Shown here one piece after another: positions 44,774 through 55,296 of a stretch of 64,000 nucleotides of DNA; positions within the stretch are counted from its first letter, which is position 1, and every line of letters starts with the position of its first letter. The DNA lies in assembly GCF_002160815.1 (NCBI RefSeq), contig NZ_NFLH01000001.1, positions 62,001-126,000 on the forward strand. Reading direction: 5' to 3'. The position numbers and the translations under genes are program-made. Source of the DNA: Massilimicrobiota sp. An134 (lineage in GTDB: Bacteria > Bacillota_I > Bacilli_A > Erysipelotrichales > Coprobacillaceae). Under the pieces are notes generated by a model. The model was not told the DNA's origin. It did not search any database and saw nothing but the letters and a program-made list of their open reading frames with translations.

Positions 44774-47700
44774 TTATGAGAAATCAAATAATGATAATTG
44801 ATTCTCTTCAGACATATTTTCAAATGCCCCCAGTTTTGTTAGAAAATCAATTTGATTATTTGTTAATTTTGTACGTTTCATGACATCTTCTTTTGATAAG
44901 AATCTATTTTTCTGTCGTGCTTCAACAACACTATCACCAACGGATGTTCCTAAACCATCAATAGAAACAAATGGTGGTAATAATGCCGAGTCATCATCTG
45001 GATCTATAATAAAGTTCTGCGAATCAGATTTTTCCAAAGAAATATTACTAAAATGCATTCCTCTTTCAAACATTTCTAAGGCGATTTCAAAAACAGAAAT
45101 CAAAGCTTCTTCTTTATTTGAAATTTTGACTCCGTTTTGCTTATCATTTAAAATGCTCTGATATTTCGCATAGACAGCTTCCTTTCCTTGAATCATCGTT
45201 TCAATATCATAGGCATCACAACGTGTCGTGAAATAGACAGCATAATATTCTCTAGGATAATATAATTTCCACCAAGCAACACGTACGGCACTTAAAACAT
45301 ACGCTGCAGCATGAGCTTTAGGGAACATGTATTTGATTTTTTTACATGATTCAATATACCATGTTGGTACATCATGCTGACGCATTAGCTCTTCATATTT
45401 TTTCTCTGGAAAAACAACCGGTGATTTTCCTTTACGAACGCATTCCATAATATCAAAAGCATCTTTATTAGGTAGACCTTTTTCAATCAAATAAACCATA
45501 ATATCATCACGACACCCAATAACTTCTTTTAGCGTACATGTTCCTGAACTAATCAGTGTTTCAGCGTTTCCAAGGTAAACATCTGTTCCATGAGATAGCC
45601 CTGATAAAATAACCAAATCACTAAATGAAGTTGGATGCGTCTGTTCAAGCATCCCACGTACAAACTTAGTACCAAACTCAGGCAATCCAAGTGCTCCCGT
45701 TTTACAATTTAAATAACTCAAATCAATGCCTAATGCTTCTGTCGAATTAAATAAACTCATGACTTTTGGATCATTGGTTGGAATATCCTTAGGATTAACG
45801 CCAGTTAAATCTTGCAGCATTCTAATAACGGTTGGATCAACATGTCCTAAAATATCAAATTTTAATACATTATCATGAATAGCATGGAAGTCAAAGTGCG
45901 TTGTTTTCCATTCCGCAGATAAATCATCAGCAGGATATTGATATGGTGTAAAATCAAAGACATCCATATTTTCAGGAATAACAATGATTCCTCCTGGATG
46001 CTGACCAGTTGTACGTTTTACACCCGTACATCCTTTAGCAATTCTTTCCAGTTCAGCCTGACGCATAGTATTTTCTTTTCCCATTAACTCTGCATAACCT
46101 TTTGCATAACCATAAGCTGTTTTTTCAGCTACAGTTGAGATTGTACCGGCACGATAGACATGACTTTCACCAAAAATTTCTTTTGTATAAGCATGAGCCG
46201 TTGGCTGATAATCACCTGAGAAGTTTAAATCAATATCCGGTACTTTATCAGCATTAAATCCCAAGAATGTTTCAAATGGAATGTTATGTCCATCACCTTT
46301 TAAAGGATGTCCACATTTCGGACATTTTTTATCAGGAAGATCATAACCATTAGCAATATACCCTTCGGGTAAAAACTCATTATATTGACAATGTGGGCAA
46401 TAATAATGCGGAGGTAAAGGATTAACTTCTGAAATATTAGCCATTGTCGCAACAAATGACGACCCTACTGATCCTCGACTTCCTACAAGATAGCCTGCCT
46501 CGTTAGATTTTTTAACAAGCTTATGTGCAATATAATAGATAACTCCAAAACCATGTTTAATGATATTATCTAATTCCTTTGTTAAACGCTTTTCAACAAT
46601 ATCAGGTAGAACTTTGCCATATTGTTTATGCGCATTATCAAAACATAATTGACGTAAATTTTCATCAGCATTATCAATATGAGGTGTAAATAATTTATCA
46701 TGAACAACATGGAAGGAACCATCAATCATATCTGCAATTTTATTTGTATTTTCAATAACATATTCATACTTTTCATCTTCACTTAAATAAGAAAGACTAT
46801 CCATCATTTCCTGAGTTGTACGTAAATACTCATCAGGTGTCCAAGCTGTAGGATTATTACGATCTGTCAATGGATGCAAAGCTCCACCTAATCCAATCTT
46901 AGGATTGCATGTAAAAACATCTCGGAAAATTTTATCTTTTTGATCTAAATAATGAACATCACCAGTCGCAACAATCAATTTTCCCATTTCTTTTGCAGTA
47001 TCTACAATACGACGCAAAATACGAGTGAGATCTTCCATCGTATCAACACGGCCTCTTTCAACAAAATATTGGCATATATCTAATGGAAGAATTTCAATAT
47101 AATCATAAAAAGACATCGCTTTTTTTAATTCATCAAGACTTCTTGTCATTGCAAGATCAAAAATTTCTGAGTTATAGCACCCACTACCAAATAATAAACC
47201 TTCACGATAAAACTCTAAACGTTCTCGTGGAATACGTGATGTTTTTTCAAAATAAGTTGTATTCGCTTCAGAAACAAGTTTAAACATATTTTTTAAACCT
47301 GTTTTATCTTTAGCAAGAACACACATGTGTTTAGGACGAACAATCTTATATGCCTGTGGACATTCCATTTTATTCATATCCAATACATTATAATAACCTT
47401 GTTGCATCAAATCATGTAACATCATATTAAAAACACCAGCTAAAACTTCAGCATCATAATCAGCACGATGGGCATCATCACCATCATAAGGAATACGATA
47501 ATGTCTGGCAACATTACCTAAACGATATCCTTTCAAATCTGGTAAAAGCTTCCACGCTAAAGTTAATGAGTCAATAGCTGGATTCTTTAATTTCTGATAT
47601 CCATATCGTGTTAAGATTTCATTTAAAAATCCAACATCAAAAGTTGCATTATGAGCCACAATAACATCATCACCAAAGAAGTCTAAAATTTTCGGTATAA

Positions 47701-49096
47701 ATTCTTCAATTGAAGGTGCATTTTTAACATCTTCATTTGTAATATGTGTTAAATTGGTAATCTTCTGTGAGATACGTTTATGAGGTTTAATAAGGCTTTG
47801 AATACGATCAATTTCCTGTCCATTTTTTATTTTAACCGCACCAAATTCAGTAATATCATCATCCATAACAGATAATCCAGTTGTTTCAAGGTCAAAAGAT
47901 ACAAATGTTAAATCTTTTAATGTTTTGTCTGTTTCATTATAAACAACTGTAAATTCTGGATCAATCATATACATTTCGACCCCATAAATCATTTTGATCT
48001 TATGTTTCTGACTTGCTGTTTGTGCCTCTGGAAATGATTGAACATTTCCATGATCAGTAACAGCTATAGCCTGATGTCCCCAATAAGCAGCTCTTTCGAT
48101 ATACTCAGAAATACTGCCAATTCCATCCATTGATGACATCTTTGAATGCACATGTAATTCAACACGTTTTTTTTCAGACTGATCTTGACGTATTTTAGGT
48201 GAAGGAATGACTTCTACTTCTCGAGCCACAATAACAGTATCTTTCATATATGTATCATATTCGACATTTCCTTTTACACGTACCCAAACATTACCTTTTT
48301 TGACTTTATTCATCTCTTCAACACTGTTGCCACCTTTATTTTCAAAACGTTTAACAACAATACTGTTGGTATAATCAGTCACATATAATGATTGAATTGT
48401 TTTTCCTGATTTGACTTTCTTAGATTCTTCTTTAAAAACATAGCCTTGAATCATCACTTCTTTGACCGTGTCATCAATTTCATCAATTGTTAATGAAAAA
48501 TAATCTTTTTTATATCCTTGATACTTTGGTTTATTTTCTTTTTTGGGAGCTTCACTAACCTGATCAAATGTTTTCATATCAACTTGAACTTCATTTAAAG
48601 CATCCATTTCCTCTTGGATGGATTGATATGTTTGATTATTTTGATCAATAAAAGCATGAAAACCAATTTGCATTCCAAATTTATTAAAATACTTATCAAA
48701 AATTTTATATAATTTCTCTAGCTGATTGAGTTGAATATCATTAATAACCTCAATTTCAAGAGTATTATTTTCAAAAGATAATAAATCTTCTTTAATAAAA
48801 TCAATTTGTGGAAAACGATGTTTTAATCCATCAAAAATAAATAGAGCATATTCTTTAACGTCTTGAGGAGTATATGAAGATGCCCAATCAAAAAGAAATT
48901 CACATGGATAAGGAAATTCTTTTTTAGCTGCGAATAATAATCTGATTTCTGTTAATGGCACAATATGTGATGCACCAATATAAAATGTATAAGAATTATC
49001 TTTATGTACAATCACACGCTCAATATAAGCATGTTTCAAAGCAGAAACTTCGTTTTCAAGATGAAGCTGCTGTAATAATATAAGCATTTTATCCAT
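44774..49096 (-). CDS. polC: DNA polymerase III PolC (Gram-positive type alpha subunit)
   Basis: This 1440-residue replicase has an N-terminal OB region with a SPAKIR-like start to the PHP domain (HVHSKMSS), a DEDDh 3'-5' exonuclease inserted in the PHP domain (FVSFDLETTGL and later HNATFDVGFL), and the polymerase palm (with PDIDLNFSG). A zinc motif (CPHC and CPKC) and the C-terminal clamp/tau region follow. The length is standard. A strong ribosome-binding site (AGGAGG) precedes the ATG. Confidence 0.97.
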   Translation of the reverse strand: MDKMLILLQQLHLENEVSALKHAYIERVIVHKDNSYTFYIGASHIVPLTEIRLLFAAKKEFPYPCEFLFDWASSYTPQDVKEYALFIFDGLKHRFPQIDFIKEDLLSFENNTLEIEVINDIQLNQLEKLYKIFDKYFNKFGMQIGFHAFIDQNNQTYQSIQEEMDALNEVQVDMKTFDQVSEAPKKENKPKYQGYKKDYFSLTIDEIDDTVKEVMIQGYVFKEESKKVKSGKTIQSLYVTDYTNSIVVKRFENKGGNSVEEMNKVKKGNVWVRVKGNVEYDTYMKDTVIVAREVEVIPSPKIRQDQSEKKRVELHVHSKMSSMDGIGSISEYIERAAYWGHQAIAVTDHGNVQSFPEAQTASQKHKIKMIYGVEMYMIDPEFTVVYNETDKTLKDLTFVSFDLETTGLSVMDDDITEFGAVKIKNGQEIDRIQSLIKPHKRISQKITNLTHITNEDVKNAPSIEEFIPKILDFFGDDVIVAHNATFDVGFLNEILTRYGYQKLKNPAIDSLTLAWKLLPDLKGYRLGNVARHYRIPYDGDDAHRADYDAEVLAGVFNMMLHDLMQQGYYNVLDMNKMECPQAYKIVRPKHMCVLAKDKTGLKNMFKLVSEANTTYFEKTSRIPRERLEFYREGLLFGSGCYNSEIFDLAMTRSLDELKKAMSFYDYIEILPLDICQYFVERGRVDTMEDLTRILRRIVDTAKEMGKLIVATGDVHYLDQKDKIFRDVFTCNPKIGLGGALHPLTDRNNPTAWTPDEYLRTTQEMMDSLSYLSEDEKYEYVIENTNKIADMIDGSFHVVHDKLFTPHIDNADENLRQLCFDNAHKQYGKVLPDIVEKRLTKELDNIIKHGFGVIYYIAHKLVKKSNEAGYLVGSRGSVGSSFVATMANISEVNPLPPHYYCPHCQYNEFLPEGYIANGYDLPDKKCPKCGHPLKGDGHNIPFETFLGFNADKVPDIDLNFSGDYQPTAHAYTKEIFGESHVYRAGTISTVAEKTAYGYAKGYAELMGKENTMRQAELERIAKGCTGVKRTTGQHPGGIIVIPENMDVFDFTPYQYPADDLSAEWKTTHFDFHAIHDNVLKFDILGHVDPTVIRMLQDLTGVNPKDIPTNDPKVMSLFNSTEALGIDLSYLNCKTGALGLPEFGTKFVRGMLEQTHPTSFSDLVILSGLSHGTDVYLGNAETLISSGTCTLKEVIGCRDDIMVYLIEKGLPNKDAFDIMECVRKGKSPVVFPEKKYEELMRQHDVPTWYIESCKKIKYMFPKAHAAAYVLSAVRVAWWKLYYPREYYAVYFTTRCDAYDIETMIQGKEAVYAKYQSILNDKQNGVKISNKEEALISVFEIALEMFERGMHFSNISLEKSDSQNFIIDPDDDSALLPPFVSIDGLGTSVGDSVVEARQKNRFLSKEDVMKRTKLTNNQIDFLTKLGAFENMSEENQLSLFDFS

Positions 49097-49116
49097 CCAA
49101 TAAACCTCCTATAGCA

Positions 49117-49138
49117 AAAAGGGATAAAAATCCCTTTT
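49117..49138 (-). terminator. Terminator between rseP and polC
   Basis: AAAAGGGA (49117-49124) and TCCCTTTT (49131-49138) pair, with a short T run on the - strand. It may act as a partial, internal terminator because the operon continues. Confidence 0.6.
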
Positions 49139-50219
49139 ATTGAAATATTCTTAAAACATCTTGATATGTGACAAAAATCATTAATAACATAACTAATCCT
49201 AATCCACAAAGCTGCAAAGCAATCTTGATTTTTTCAGGCAATTCTCTTCCAATAACCTTTTCAATTAATGCAAAAATAACCTGACATCCATCCAAACCAG
49301 GAATTGGCAATAAGTTAAAGATACCTACATTGACTGAAAGCAAAGCTAATAAATTTAAAATGTAAGTAATCTGTCCGGTTTGTGTGACCTGTGAAGTGAC
49401 CTGATAAATTCCTACAGGCCCAGAAAGCTGTGTCACTGTTTCACTAAAACGAGTAATCAATTGACCAAGAGCCACAAAAATCGCAACACTCATTTCACCA
49501 ATAGAAATAAACGTATATTGAATCGCTTCAGCTATATTCATAGAACGTGTTGCCTGATAAATTCCTAATTTATAAGCTTGTGATGACTGATCATATTTTA
49601 AAGTTGCCTGTAAATTTTTTGTCTGCCCATCACGATCCACTTTAATTTGAACATGGATTGTAGATGCGGTTGTTTGAAGATCTTTTTGAGTCAGTTGAAT
49701 ATCCCCAAAATTTGATACTAAAATAACTTGTCCTGTTTCATTAATCGTTAATTCTTGAATAGTATCTCCAGTTTCTAATCCTGCCTGTTGAGCAGGAGAA
49801 TTTTCTATAATTTGACCAACTTGAGCTGTTTGAACAGGTAACTGACCACTCAATGCATTAACACCAAATGTGACAACAACTGCCAATACAAAATTCATAA
49901 AGACTCCAGCCAAAAAGATAATCACTTTCTGATATGTTTTAATTCCTTTTAAAGTTCTTTCAAGAGGAATATCTTTGAGTTCTTCTTCGTCACTCTGTTC
50001 TTCACCAGCCATAGAAACAAAGCCCCCAAAAGGCAAAGCACGAATTTCATATTCCGTTTCCTTACCTTTTTTAGACCATAATTTAGGACCAAATCCTATT
50101 GAAAAGTGTGAACAATAGACACCAAAAATTTTAGCAGCAATGAAATGTCCAAATTCATGAATAATAATGATTGAACCTAATATCAATAAAAATACTATGA
50201 TAGTAATGATTGTCTGCAT
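49137..50219 (-). CDS. rseP: Site-2 metalloprotease RseP
   Basis: This 360-residue intramembrane protease has a zinc site HEFGH at 21-25 in the first membrane segment, one PDZ domain (about 130-215) and the second metal motif NLLPIPGLDG near 300-310. It has four membrane segments. It cleaves anti-sigma factors and leftover signal peptides. It lies in the uppS-cdsA-dxr-rseP order. Confidence 0.95.
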   Translation of the reverse strand: MQTIITIIVFLLILGSIIIIHEFGHFIAAKIFGVYCSHFSIGFGPKLWSKKGKETEYEIRALPFGGFVSMAGEEQSDEEELKDIPLERTLKGIKTYQKVIIFLAGVFMNFVLAVVVTFGVNALSGQLPVQTAQVGQIIENSPAQQAGLETGDTIQELTINETGQVILVSNFGDIQLTQKDLQTTASTIHVQIKVDRDGQTKNLQATLKYDQSSQAYKLGIYQATRSMNIAEAIQYTFISIGEMSVAIFVALGQLITRFSETVTQLSGPVGIYQVTSQVTQTGQITYILNLLALLSVNVGIFNLLPIPGLDGCQVIFALIEKVIGRELPEKIKIALQLCGLGLVMLLMIFVTYQDVLRIFQ

Positions 50220-51371
50220 CTATATTTCTCCTACTCTTTCTTTTACAAAATTTCTTGCCCATTGATCAATTTCAATGAGTTGTTCTAAAGTTGGATGATC
50301 AATCCAATGATGCGCACGCATAGCTTCTTCAACATATTTTTCAATATCTAAAAATTCAATTTTTTTCTTTAAAAATAAAGTATTTGCCTGTTCATTTGCA
50401 CCATTTAAAACACATGGCATTGAACCTCCTCTACGCCCTGCTTCATATGCCAAAGCTAATGCATGAAAACGATGAAAATCAGGTTTTTCAAAATGCAAAG
50501 TTCCCACTTCACTTAATGATAAACGTTTGCCACCCATTAATGGGAAACGATGCGGATAAGTTAAAGCATATTGAATAGGTAAACGCATGTCCGGTGTTCC
50601 AAGCTGTGCAATAACAGCAGTATCCTTATATTCAACCATGGAATGTATAATACTTTCTGGATGAATAAGAACTTCTATATCGTCATAATCAACATCAAAA
50701 AGCCATTTGGCTTCCATGACTTCAAGACCTTTATTAAATAAAGTCGCACTATCAATGGTAATCTTTGCACCCATAGACCAGTTTGGATGCTTAAGTGCAT
50801 CTTCAACACTGACATGTGAAAGTTCAGATCTTGTTTTATCACGAAAACTTCCACCACTTGCTGTTAAAATAATTTTATTAATTTCTCCATGATATTCCCC
50901 ATTGATACATTGAAAAATAGCAGAGTGTTCACTATCTACAGGTAATAACTGTACCCCATATTCTTTTATCAGAGGAATAATCAAATGTCCAGCAACAACA
51001 AGTGTTTCTTTATTAGCCAAAGCAATATCTTTATGAGCTTTAATAGCATTCATTGTAGGAAGCAAGCCAGCAAAACCAACAATTGCATTTAAAACAATAT
51101 CAATTTCACTTAAAGTCGCAATACTTACCAAACCTTCCTGACCACAATAAAAATGAACATCTTTGTATTTTCTTTGAAGATAAAGCATATCTTCTTCATT
51201 TTGAACACAAATATGCTTAGCATGAATAACTGTCATTGTCTGTTCTAATAAATCAATATTTCGACCAGCACTCATGGCTACAATTTCAAACTCATCACGA
51301 TGATGTTTCACAACATCAACAGTTTGTTGACCAATTGAACCGGTTACTCCTAAAACACAAATTTTCTTCAT
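50220..51371 (-). CDS. dxr: 1-deoxy-D-xylulose 5-phosphate reductoisomerase
   Basis: This 383-residue NADPH enzyme is the second step of the MEP pathway. The NADPH loop GVTGSIGQQT is at 8-17, the metal site is in LLPVDSEHSAIFQ, and the flexible loop covers LTASGGSFRD. The length is standard. It lies next to cdsA and uppS, supplying precursors for undecaprenyl phosphate. Confidence 0.97.
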   Translation of the reverse strand: MKKICVLGVTGSIGQQTVDVVKHHRDEFEIVAMSAGRNIDLLEQTMTVIHAKHICVQNEEDMLYLQRKYKDVHFYCGQEGLVSIATLSEIDIVLNAIVGFAGLLPTMNAIKAHKDIALANKETLVVAGHLIIPLIKEYGVQLLPVDSEHSAIFQCINGEYHGEINKIILTASGGSFRDKTRSELSHVSVEDALKHPNWSMGAKITIDSATLFNKGLEVMEAKWLFDVDYDDIEVLIHPESIIHSMVEYKDTAVIAQLGTPDMRLPIQYALTYPHRFPLMGGKRLSLSEVGTLHFEKPDFHRFHALALAYEAGRRGGSMPCVLNGANEQANTLFLKKKIEFLDIEKYVEEAMRAHHWIDHPTLEQLIEIDQWARNFVKERVGEI

Positions 51372-51372
51372 A

Positions 51373-52161
51373 TTAAGCCACCACCATTGTTATAAAATGA
51401 ATCAAAATACCAAAAACCATTGCATTAAAAAGAATTGAATCAAAACGATCTAAAATCCCACCATGACCAGGTAAAATCTGAGAGAAATCTTTGACTTCAA
51501 AGGTTCTTTTCATACTACTAAAAGTTAAATCACCAATTTGACTTGTCATTGTTAATATGAAACACATAATAATCAACCAGATTATGGGCATATCTATTTG
51601 AATATATGCACCATATCCAGCAGAAAGAACAGTTCCTAAAAAGATACCACCAATCGAACCTTCAATCGTTTTTTTAGGCGAAAGACGAGGATTTAATTTA
51701 TGTTTTCCAAAACACATCCCTGTAAAATAAGCTCCTGTATCTGTACCAAAAGTAGCCAAAGCAAGAATCAAAATATATTCTAATCCATATGTTAAACGTA
51801 GTTGATAAAGCATATGTAATCCCATAGCAATTAAAACACCTGATGTAAAATAATAACACAATCTTAAAAAGTTCATACCTTCATCAAACATACTACATGC
51901 CATTAAAATAATCATATATAAAATAATAATTTCACTTGAAATCAGTAATGATTTTTCAAAATATAAAGAATAAAATACAAAGATAGCTACGATTGGATAT
52001 AAATAAATATGAGCTTTAGGACGATTGCAGATAGAAAGCATTTCAAAAACAGCAATTCCTGCAACAATACCTATTAATGCCTTAAATGGTAAACCACCCC
52101 ATATCACACATGGTAAAATAACAATAAGAAGAACAATAGCTGTAATAATACGTGTTTTCAT
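51373..52161 (-). CDS. cdsA: Phosphatidate cytidylyltransferase
   Basis: This 262-residue integral membrane enzyme makes CDP-diacylglycerol. It has about eight hydrophobic segments and the C-terminal family signature KDFSQILPGHGGILDRFDS. It overlaps uppS by four bases. Confidence 0.95.
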   Translation of the reverse strand: MKTRIITAIVLLIVILPCVIWGGLPFKALIGIVAGIAVFEMLSICNRPKAHIYLYPIVAIFVFYSLYFEKSLLISSEIIILYMIILMACSMFDEGMNFLRLCYYFTSGVLIAMGLHMLYQLRLTYGLEYILILALATFGTDTGAYFTGMCFGKHKLNPRLSPKKTIEGSIGGIFLGTVLSAGYGAYIQIDMPIIWLIIMCFILTMTSQIGDLTFSSMKRTFEVKDFSQILPGHGGILDRFDSILFNAMVFGILIHFITMVVA

Positions 52162-52907
52162 TTTAAAACACCTCCAAATCTTCTTTCTCTACCTTGATAT
52201 ATCGCAATAGCATGATGCAATCTCTCTTCATCAAAATCAGGCCATAATGTCTCATCAAAAACAAATTCAGCATAAGCTAATTGCCAAAGTAAAAAATTTG
52301 ATAAACGACATTCGCCACTACTTCTCACCATTAAATCAACAGGTGGAAGATCTTTTGTCATAAGATGTCTTTCAAAATAATCTTCTGTAATATCTTCTAA
52401 AGTAATATGACCATTTTTATATTGTTCGCAAATATCTTTTGTTGCTTCAATAATTTCATCACGACCACCATAAATAAAAGCAAATGTCAAAATCAACCCA
52501 TGATTTTGTGCTGTTTGTGCAATTGCATCTTTAATGATTTTCTGTGTTTCTATTGGAGCCATTTCTAAATGACCAATATAACGAATTTGAACATCATTAT
52601 CCATTAATTCCTTCAAATAAAGATTAAAAAATTCTTTAGGTAATTTAAAAATATATTCGACTTCACTGGCATCTCTTTTAAAATTTTCAGTAGAAAAAGC
52701 ATAAACAGTCATAGCCTTTACACCAAGACGGTTTGCTTCTAAGGCTAAAGTACGAATTGTTTTTGTACCTTCATGATGTCCATATGTACGTGGCATTTTT
52801 CTTTTTTTTGCCCAGCGACCATTACCATCCATAATAAAAGCAATATGTTTAGGAATATTGGTCATATCTAAATCATAATCTATTTTTCTTTTTTTCTTAA
52901 AAAACAT
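52158..52907 (-). CDS. uppS: Undecaprenyl diphosphate synthase
   Basis: This 249-residue cis-prenyltransferase makes the C55 carrier lipid for wall synthesis. The substrate motif IMDGNGRWAKKR is near residue 26, and the C-terminal RSSGECRLSNFLLWQLAYAE lies around 200. It starts the operon uppS-cdsA-dxr-rseP-polC and has an extended -10 promoter upstream. Confidence 0.97.
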   Translation of the reverse strand: MFFKKKRKIDYDLDMTNIPKHIAFIMDGNGRWAKKRKMPRTYGHHEGTKTIRTLALEANRLGVKAMTVYAFSTENFKRDASEVEYIFKLPKEFFNLYLKELMDNDVQIRYIGHLEMAPIETQKIIKDAIAQTAQNHGLILTFAFIYGGRDEIIEATKDICEQYKNGHITLEDITEDYFERHLMTKDLPPVDLMVRSSGECRLSNFLLWQLAYAEFVFDETLWPDFDEERLHHAIAIYQGRERRFGGVLK

Positions 52908-52931
52908 ATCGTCACCTCATAATCTTTTTGT

Positions 52932-52940
52932 ATTATAACA
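52932..52940 (-). promoter_or_regulatory. Extended -10 promoter of the uppS operon
   Basis: TGTTATAAT on the - strand, 24 bases before the uppS start. No strong -35. Confidence 0.55.
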
Positions 52941-52982
52941 TAAAAGGATTCAACATGCGAACTCTTATCTTAAAATATTCTA

Positions 52983-53014
52983 CAAAAAAACTCCTACTTT
53001 TAAGCAGGAGTCTA
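52983..53014 (-). terminator. Terminator after frr
   Basis: An imperfect 10-bp stem between ACTCCTGCTT and AAGTAGGAGT (within 52990-53011) with one G-T pair, followed by a run of seven T on the - strand. Confidence 0.85.
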
Positions 53015-53019
53015 AAAAA

Positions 53020-53565
53020 CTAAACTGTCATTAAATCATTTTCTTTTTCTTTTGTTAATTGATCAATGATTTTAACATATTGATCAGTTAATTTTTGAAC
53101 TTTCTCTTTACCTGATTTAACTTCATCTTCAGATAAATCAGCTTTTTCAACATCATCATTAGCATTTCTACGAATGTTACGTAAAGCCACTTTTGCATCT
53201 TCAGCATATTTTTTAGCTTGTTTTACGTATTCTCTTCTTGTTTCTTCAGTTAATGCTGGGACATTGATACGAATAATTTCACCATCATTTTGTGGTGTTA
53301 ATCCTAAATTAGCTTCATAAATAGCATGTTCAATATCTTTTAAAATATTTTTATCATATGGTTTAACAACAAGTTGACGTCCTTCTACAACTGAAATACC
53401 AGCAGTTTGATTTAAAGGTGTCATTTCACCCCAGTAATTAACTTTTACTCTATCAAGCATAGTTGGATTGGCACGACCAGTTCTTACTGATGAAAGTTCG
53501 TGTTTAAAAGCTTCAATAGATTTCTCCATTTTTTCTTTAGTTTCTTCTAAAATTAAATCTAGCAT
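53020..53565 (-). CDS. frr: Ribosome recycling factor
   Basis: This 181-residue protein has a three-helix bundle with a small beta domain. Family marks are the [15 protein letters not shown] loop and the C-terminal [14 protein letters not shown]. It splits post-termination ribosomes with EF-G. It follows pyrH, overlapping by seven bases. Confidence 0.97.
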   Translation of the reverse strand: MLDLILEETKEKMEKSIEAFKHELSSVRTGRANPTMLDRVKVNYWGEMTPLNQTAGISVVEGRQLVVKPYDKNILKDIEHAIYEANLGLTPQNDGEIIRINVPALTEETRREYVKQAKKYAEDAKVALRNIRRNANDDVEKADLSEDEVKSGKEKVQKLTDQYVKIIDQLTKEKENDLMTV

Positions 53566-54287
53566 GTTTCTTTCCCTCCTTTTGAAATAATTGTACCAAT
53601 TGATTCACCATTACATGCACGTGCAATATTACCATCTTCTTGCATATTAAATACACAAAGATCGATACCATTGTCTTTACATAATGTAATTGCTGTTTGG
53701 TCCATGATATGTAAATCTTCATTTAATACATCTAAATATGTTATATGATCATATTTTTTAGCTTGTGGGTCGATTTTAGGATCAGCTGAATAAACACCAT
53801 CAACACCATTTTTAGCCATTAAAATAACATCAGCATTCATTTCAGCAGCACGCAAAGCAGCAGTTGTATCAGTTGTAAAGAATGGACTACCAGTTCCTGC
53901 TCCAAAAATAACAATACGATTTTTTTCTAAATGACGTACCGCTCTTCTTCTAATATAAGGTTCTGCCACTTCTTTCATATCAATAGCTGATAATAAACGT
54001 GTATCCAAACCAATAGCTTCTAATGCATTTTGTAAAGCCATACCATTCATCACAGTTGCTAACATTCCCATATAGTCAGCAGCGGCTCTTTCCATACCCA
54101 TATCACTACCAGTTTTACCACGCCAAATGTTTCCACCACCACAAACAATAGCAATTTCTACACCTAAATCTTTAGCATCTTTAATTTGTCTTGCAACATC
54201 TGCAACAACAACTGGATTAATTCCAAATCCCTGTTCACCAGCTAATGCTTCACCACTTAGCTTTAATAAAACTCTTTTGTACTTCAT
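53559..54287 (-). CDS. pyrH: UMP kinase
   Basis: This 242-residue amino-acid-kinase-fold enzyme makes UDP from UMP. The substrate loop KLSGEALAG is at 9-17, the nucleotide loop GGGNIWRG near 55, and the [17 protein letters not shown] motif near 130. The start is the ATG at 54287 with GGAGGAG upstream; the longer reading has no ribosome-binding site. It follows tsf. Confidence 0.97.
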   Translation of the reverse strand: MKYKRVLLKLSGEALAGEQGFGINPVVVADVARQIKDAKDLGVEIAIVCGGGNIWRGKTGSDMGMERAAADYMGMLATVMNGMALQNALEAIGLDTRLLSAIDMKEVAEPYIRRRAVRHLEKNRIVIFGAGTGSPFFTTDTTAALRAAEMNADVILMAKNGVDGVYSADPKIDPQAKKYDHITYLDVLNEDLHIMDQTAITLCKDNGIDLCVFNMQEDGNIARACNGESIGTIISKGGKETC

Positions 54288-54310
54288 ATGATCTCTCCTC
54301 CATTTTACAA

Positions 54311-54338
54311 GAAAAGGGCACAAAAAGTGTGTCCTTTC
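54311..54338 (-). terminator. Hairpin between tsf and pyrH, possible attenuator
   Basis: AAAGGACACA and TGTGCCCTTT pair (one G-T) with a T-rich but interrupted tail on the - strand. It lies between co-directional genes, so read-through is likely. Confidence 0.55.
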
Positions 54339-54349
54339 TATTTATATAA

Positions 54350-55237
54350 TTATCCTCTCATTTGAGCAGCAACTTCTTCAGCAAAGTTTTCTTCACGTTT
54401 TTCCATTCCTTCACCAACTTCAAAACGTACCATTTCTAAAACTTTACCATTACCTAAGTATTGAGCTACTGTTTGATCAGAATCTTTAATGAATGCTTGA
54501 TCAACTAAGCACATTTCTTTTAAGTTTTTGTTTAAACGCCCTTCAATCATTTTTTCAATAATATTTTCTGGTTTTGGTTTTGCACTCTTAGCATTTTCTT
54601 CCATAGCTTGAGCTTTTAAAACAGTTCTTTCATGTTCTAAAATTTCAGCTGGAATAGCTGTTCTATCAATATATTGTGGAGCAATTGCAGCAACTTGCAT
54701 CGCAACATCTTTAGCTTTCACTTCATCAATACCAGAAGCTTTAACTAAAGCACACATTTTTCCACCCATATGAGAATATGCACCGAAGATTTCATCATCA
54801 TTTTTAGTCATTACAGTAAATCTTCTTAAACTTAATTTCTCACCAATTTTACCACTTTTTTCAGCAATAACAGTTCCTAAATCTTTACCTTCAACATCTA
54901 ATTGTAAAGCAGCTTCTACATCTTGAGGTTTTGCATTTACAATTGTTTTTGCTGTTAAAGCTACTAATTCCTGGAATTCAGCATTTTTAGCAACGAAGTC
55001 TGTTTCAGAGTTAACTTCAACGATTGCTGCAGCATTTCCATCAACAACAAAAGCAGTTAAACCTTCAGCAGCAATACGATCTGCTTTTTTTGCAGCTTTA
55101 GCAATTCCTTTTTCTCTTAACCAGTCAAAAGAAGCTTCTAAATCACCATTACAAGCTTCAAGTGCTTTTTTACAATCCATCATTCCAGCACCAGTTTTTT
55201 CACGTAATTCTTTTACTAATTTTGCACTAATAGCCAT
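54350..55237 (-). CDS. tsf: Elongation factor Ts
   Basis: This 295-residue nucleotide-exchange factor for EF-Tu has an N-terminal UBA-like domain with VKELREKTGAGMMDCKKAL, and the TDFVAKN motif around 80. The length is standard. I start at the ATG at 55237 with GGAGGAG upstream. Confidence 0.97.
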   Translation of the reverse strand: MAISAKLVKELREKTGAGMMDCKKALEACNGDLEASFDWLREKGIAKAAKKADRIAAEGLTAFVVDGNAAAIVEVNSETDFVAKNAEFQELVALTAKTIVNAKPQDVEAALQLDVEGKDLGTVIAEKSGKIGEKLSLRRFTVMTKNDDEIFGAYSHMGGKMCALVKASGIDEVKAKDVAMQVAAIAPQYIDRTAIPAEILEHERTVLKAQAMEENAKSAKPKPENIIEKMIEGRLNKNLKEMCLVDQAFIKDSDQTVAQYLGNGKVLEMVRFEVGEGMEKREENFAEEVAAQMRG

Positions 55238-55261
55238 TTTTTTCTCCTCCATCTTTTTTAT

Positions 55262-55285
55262 AAAAAAAGGAAAGCATAAGCTTCC
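55262..55285 (-). terminator. Hairpin between rpsB and tsf, possible attenuator
   Basis: GGAAGC and GCTTTCC pair with one bulged base, followed by a T run on the - strand, seven bases before the region holding the tsf ribosome-binding site. Confidence 0.6.
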
Positions 55286-55296
55286 CCTCTTATTAA

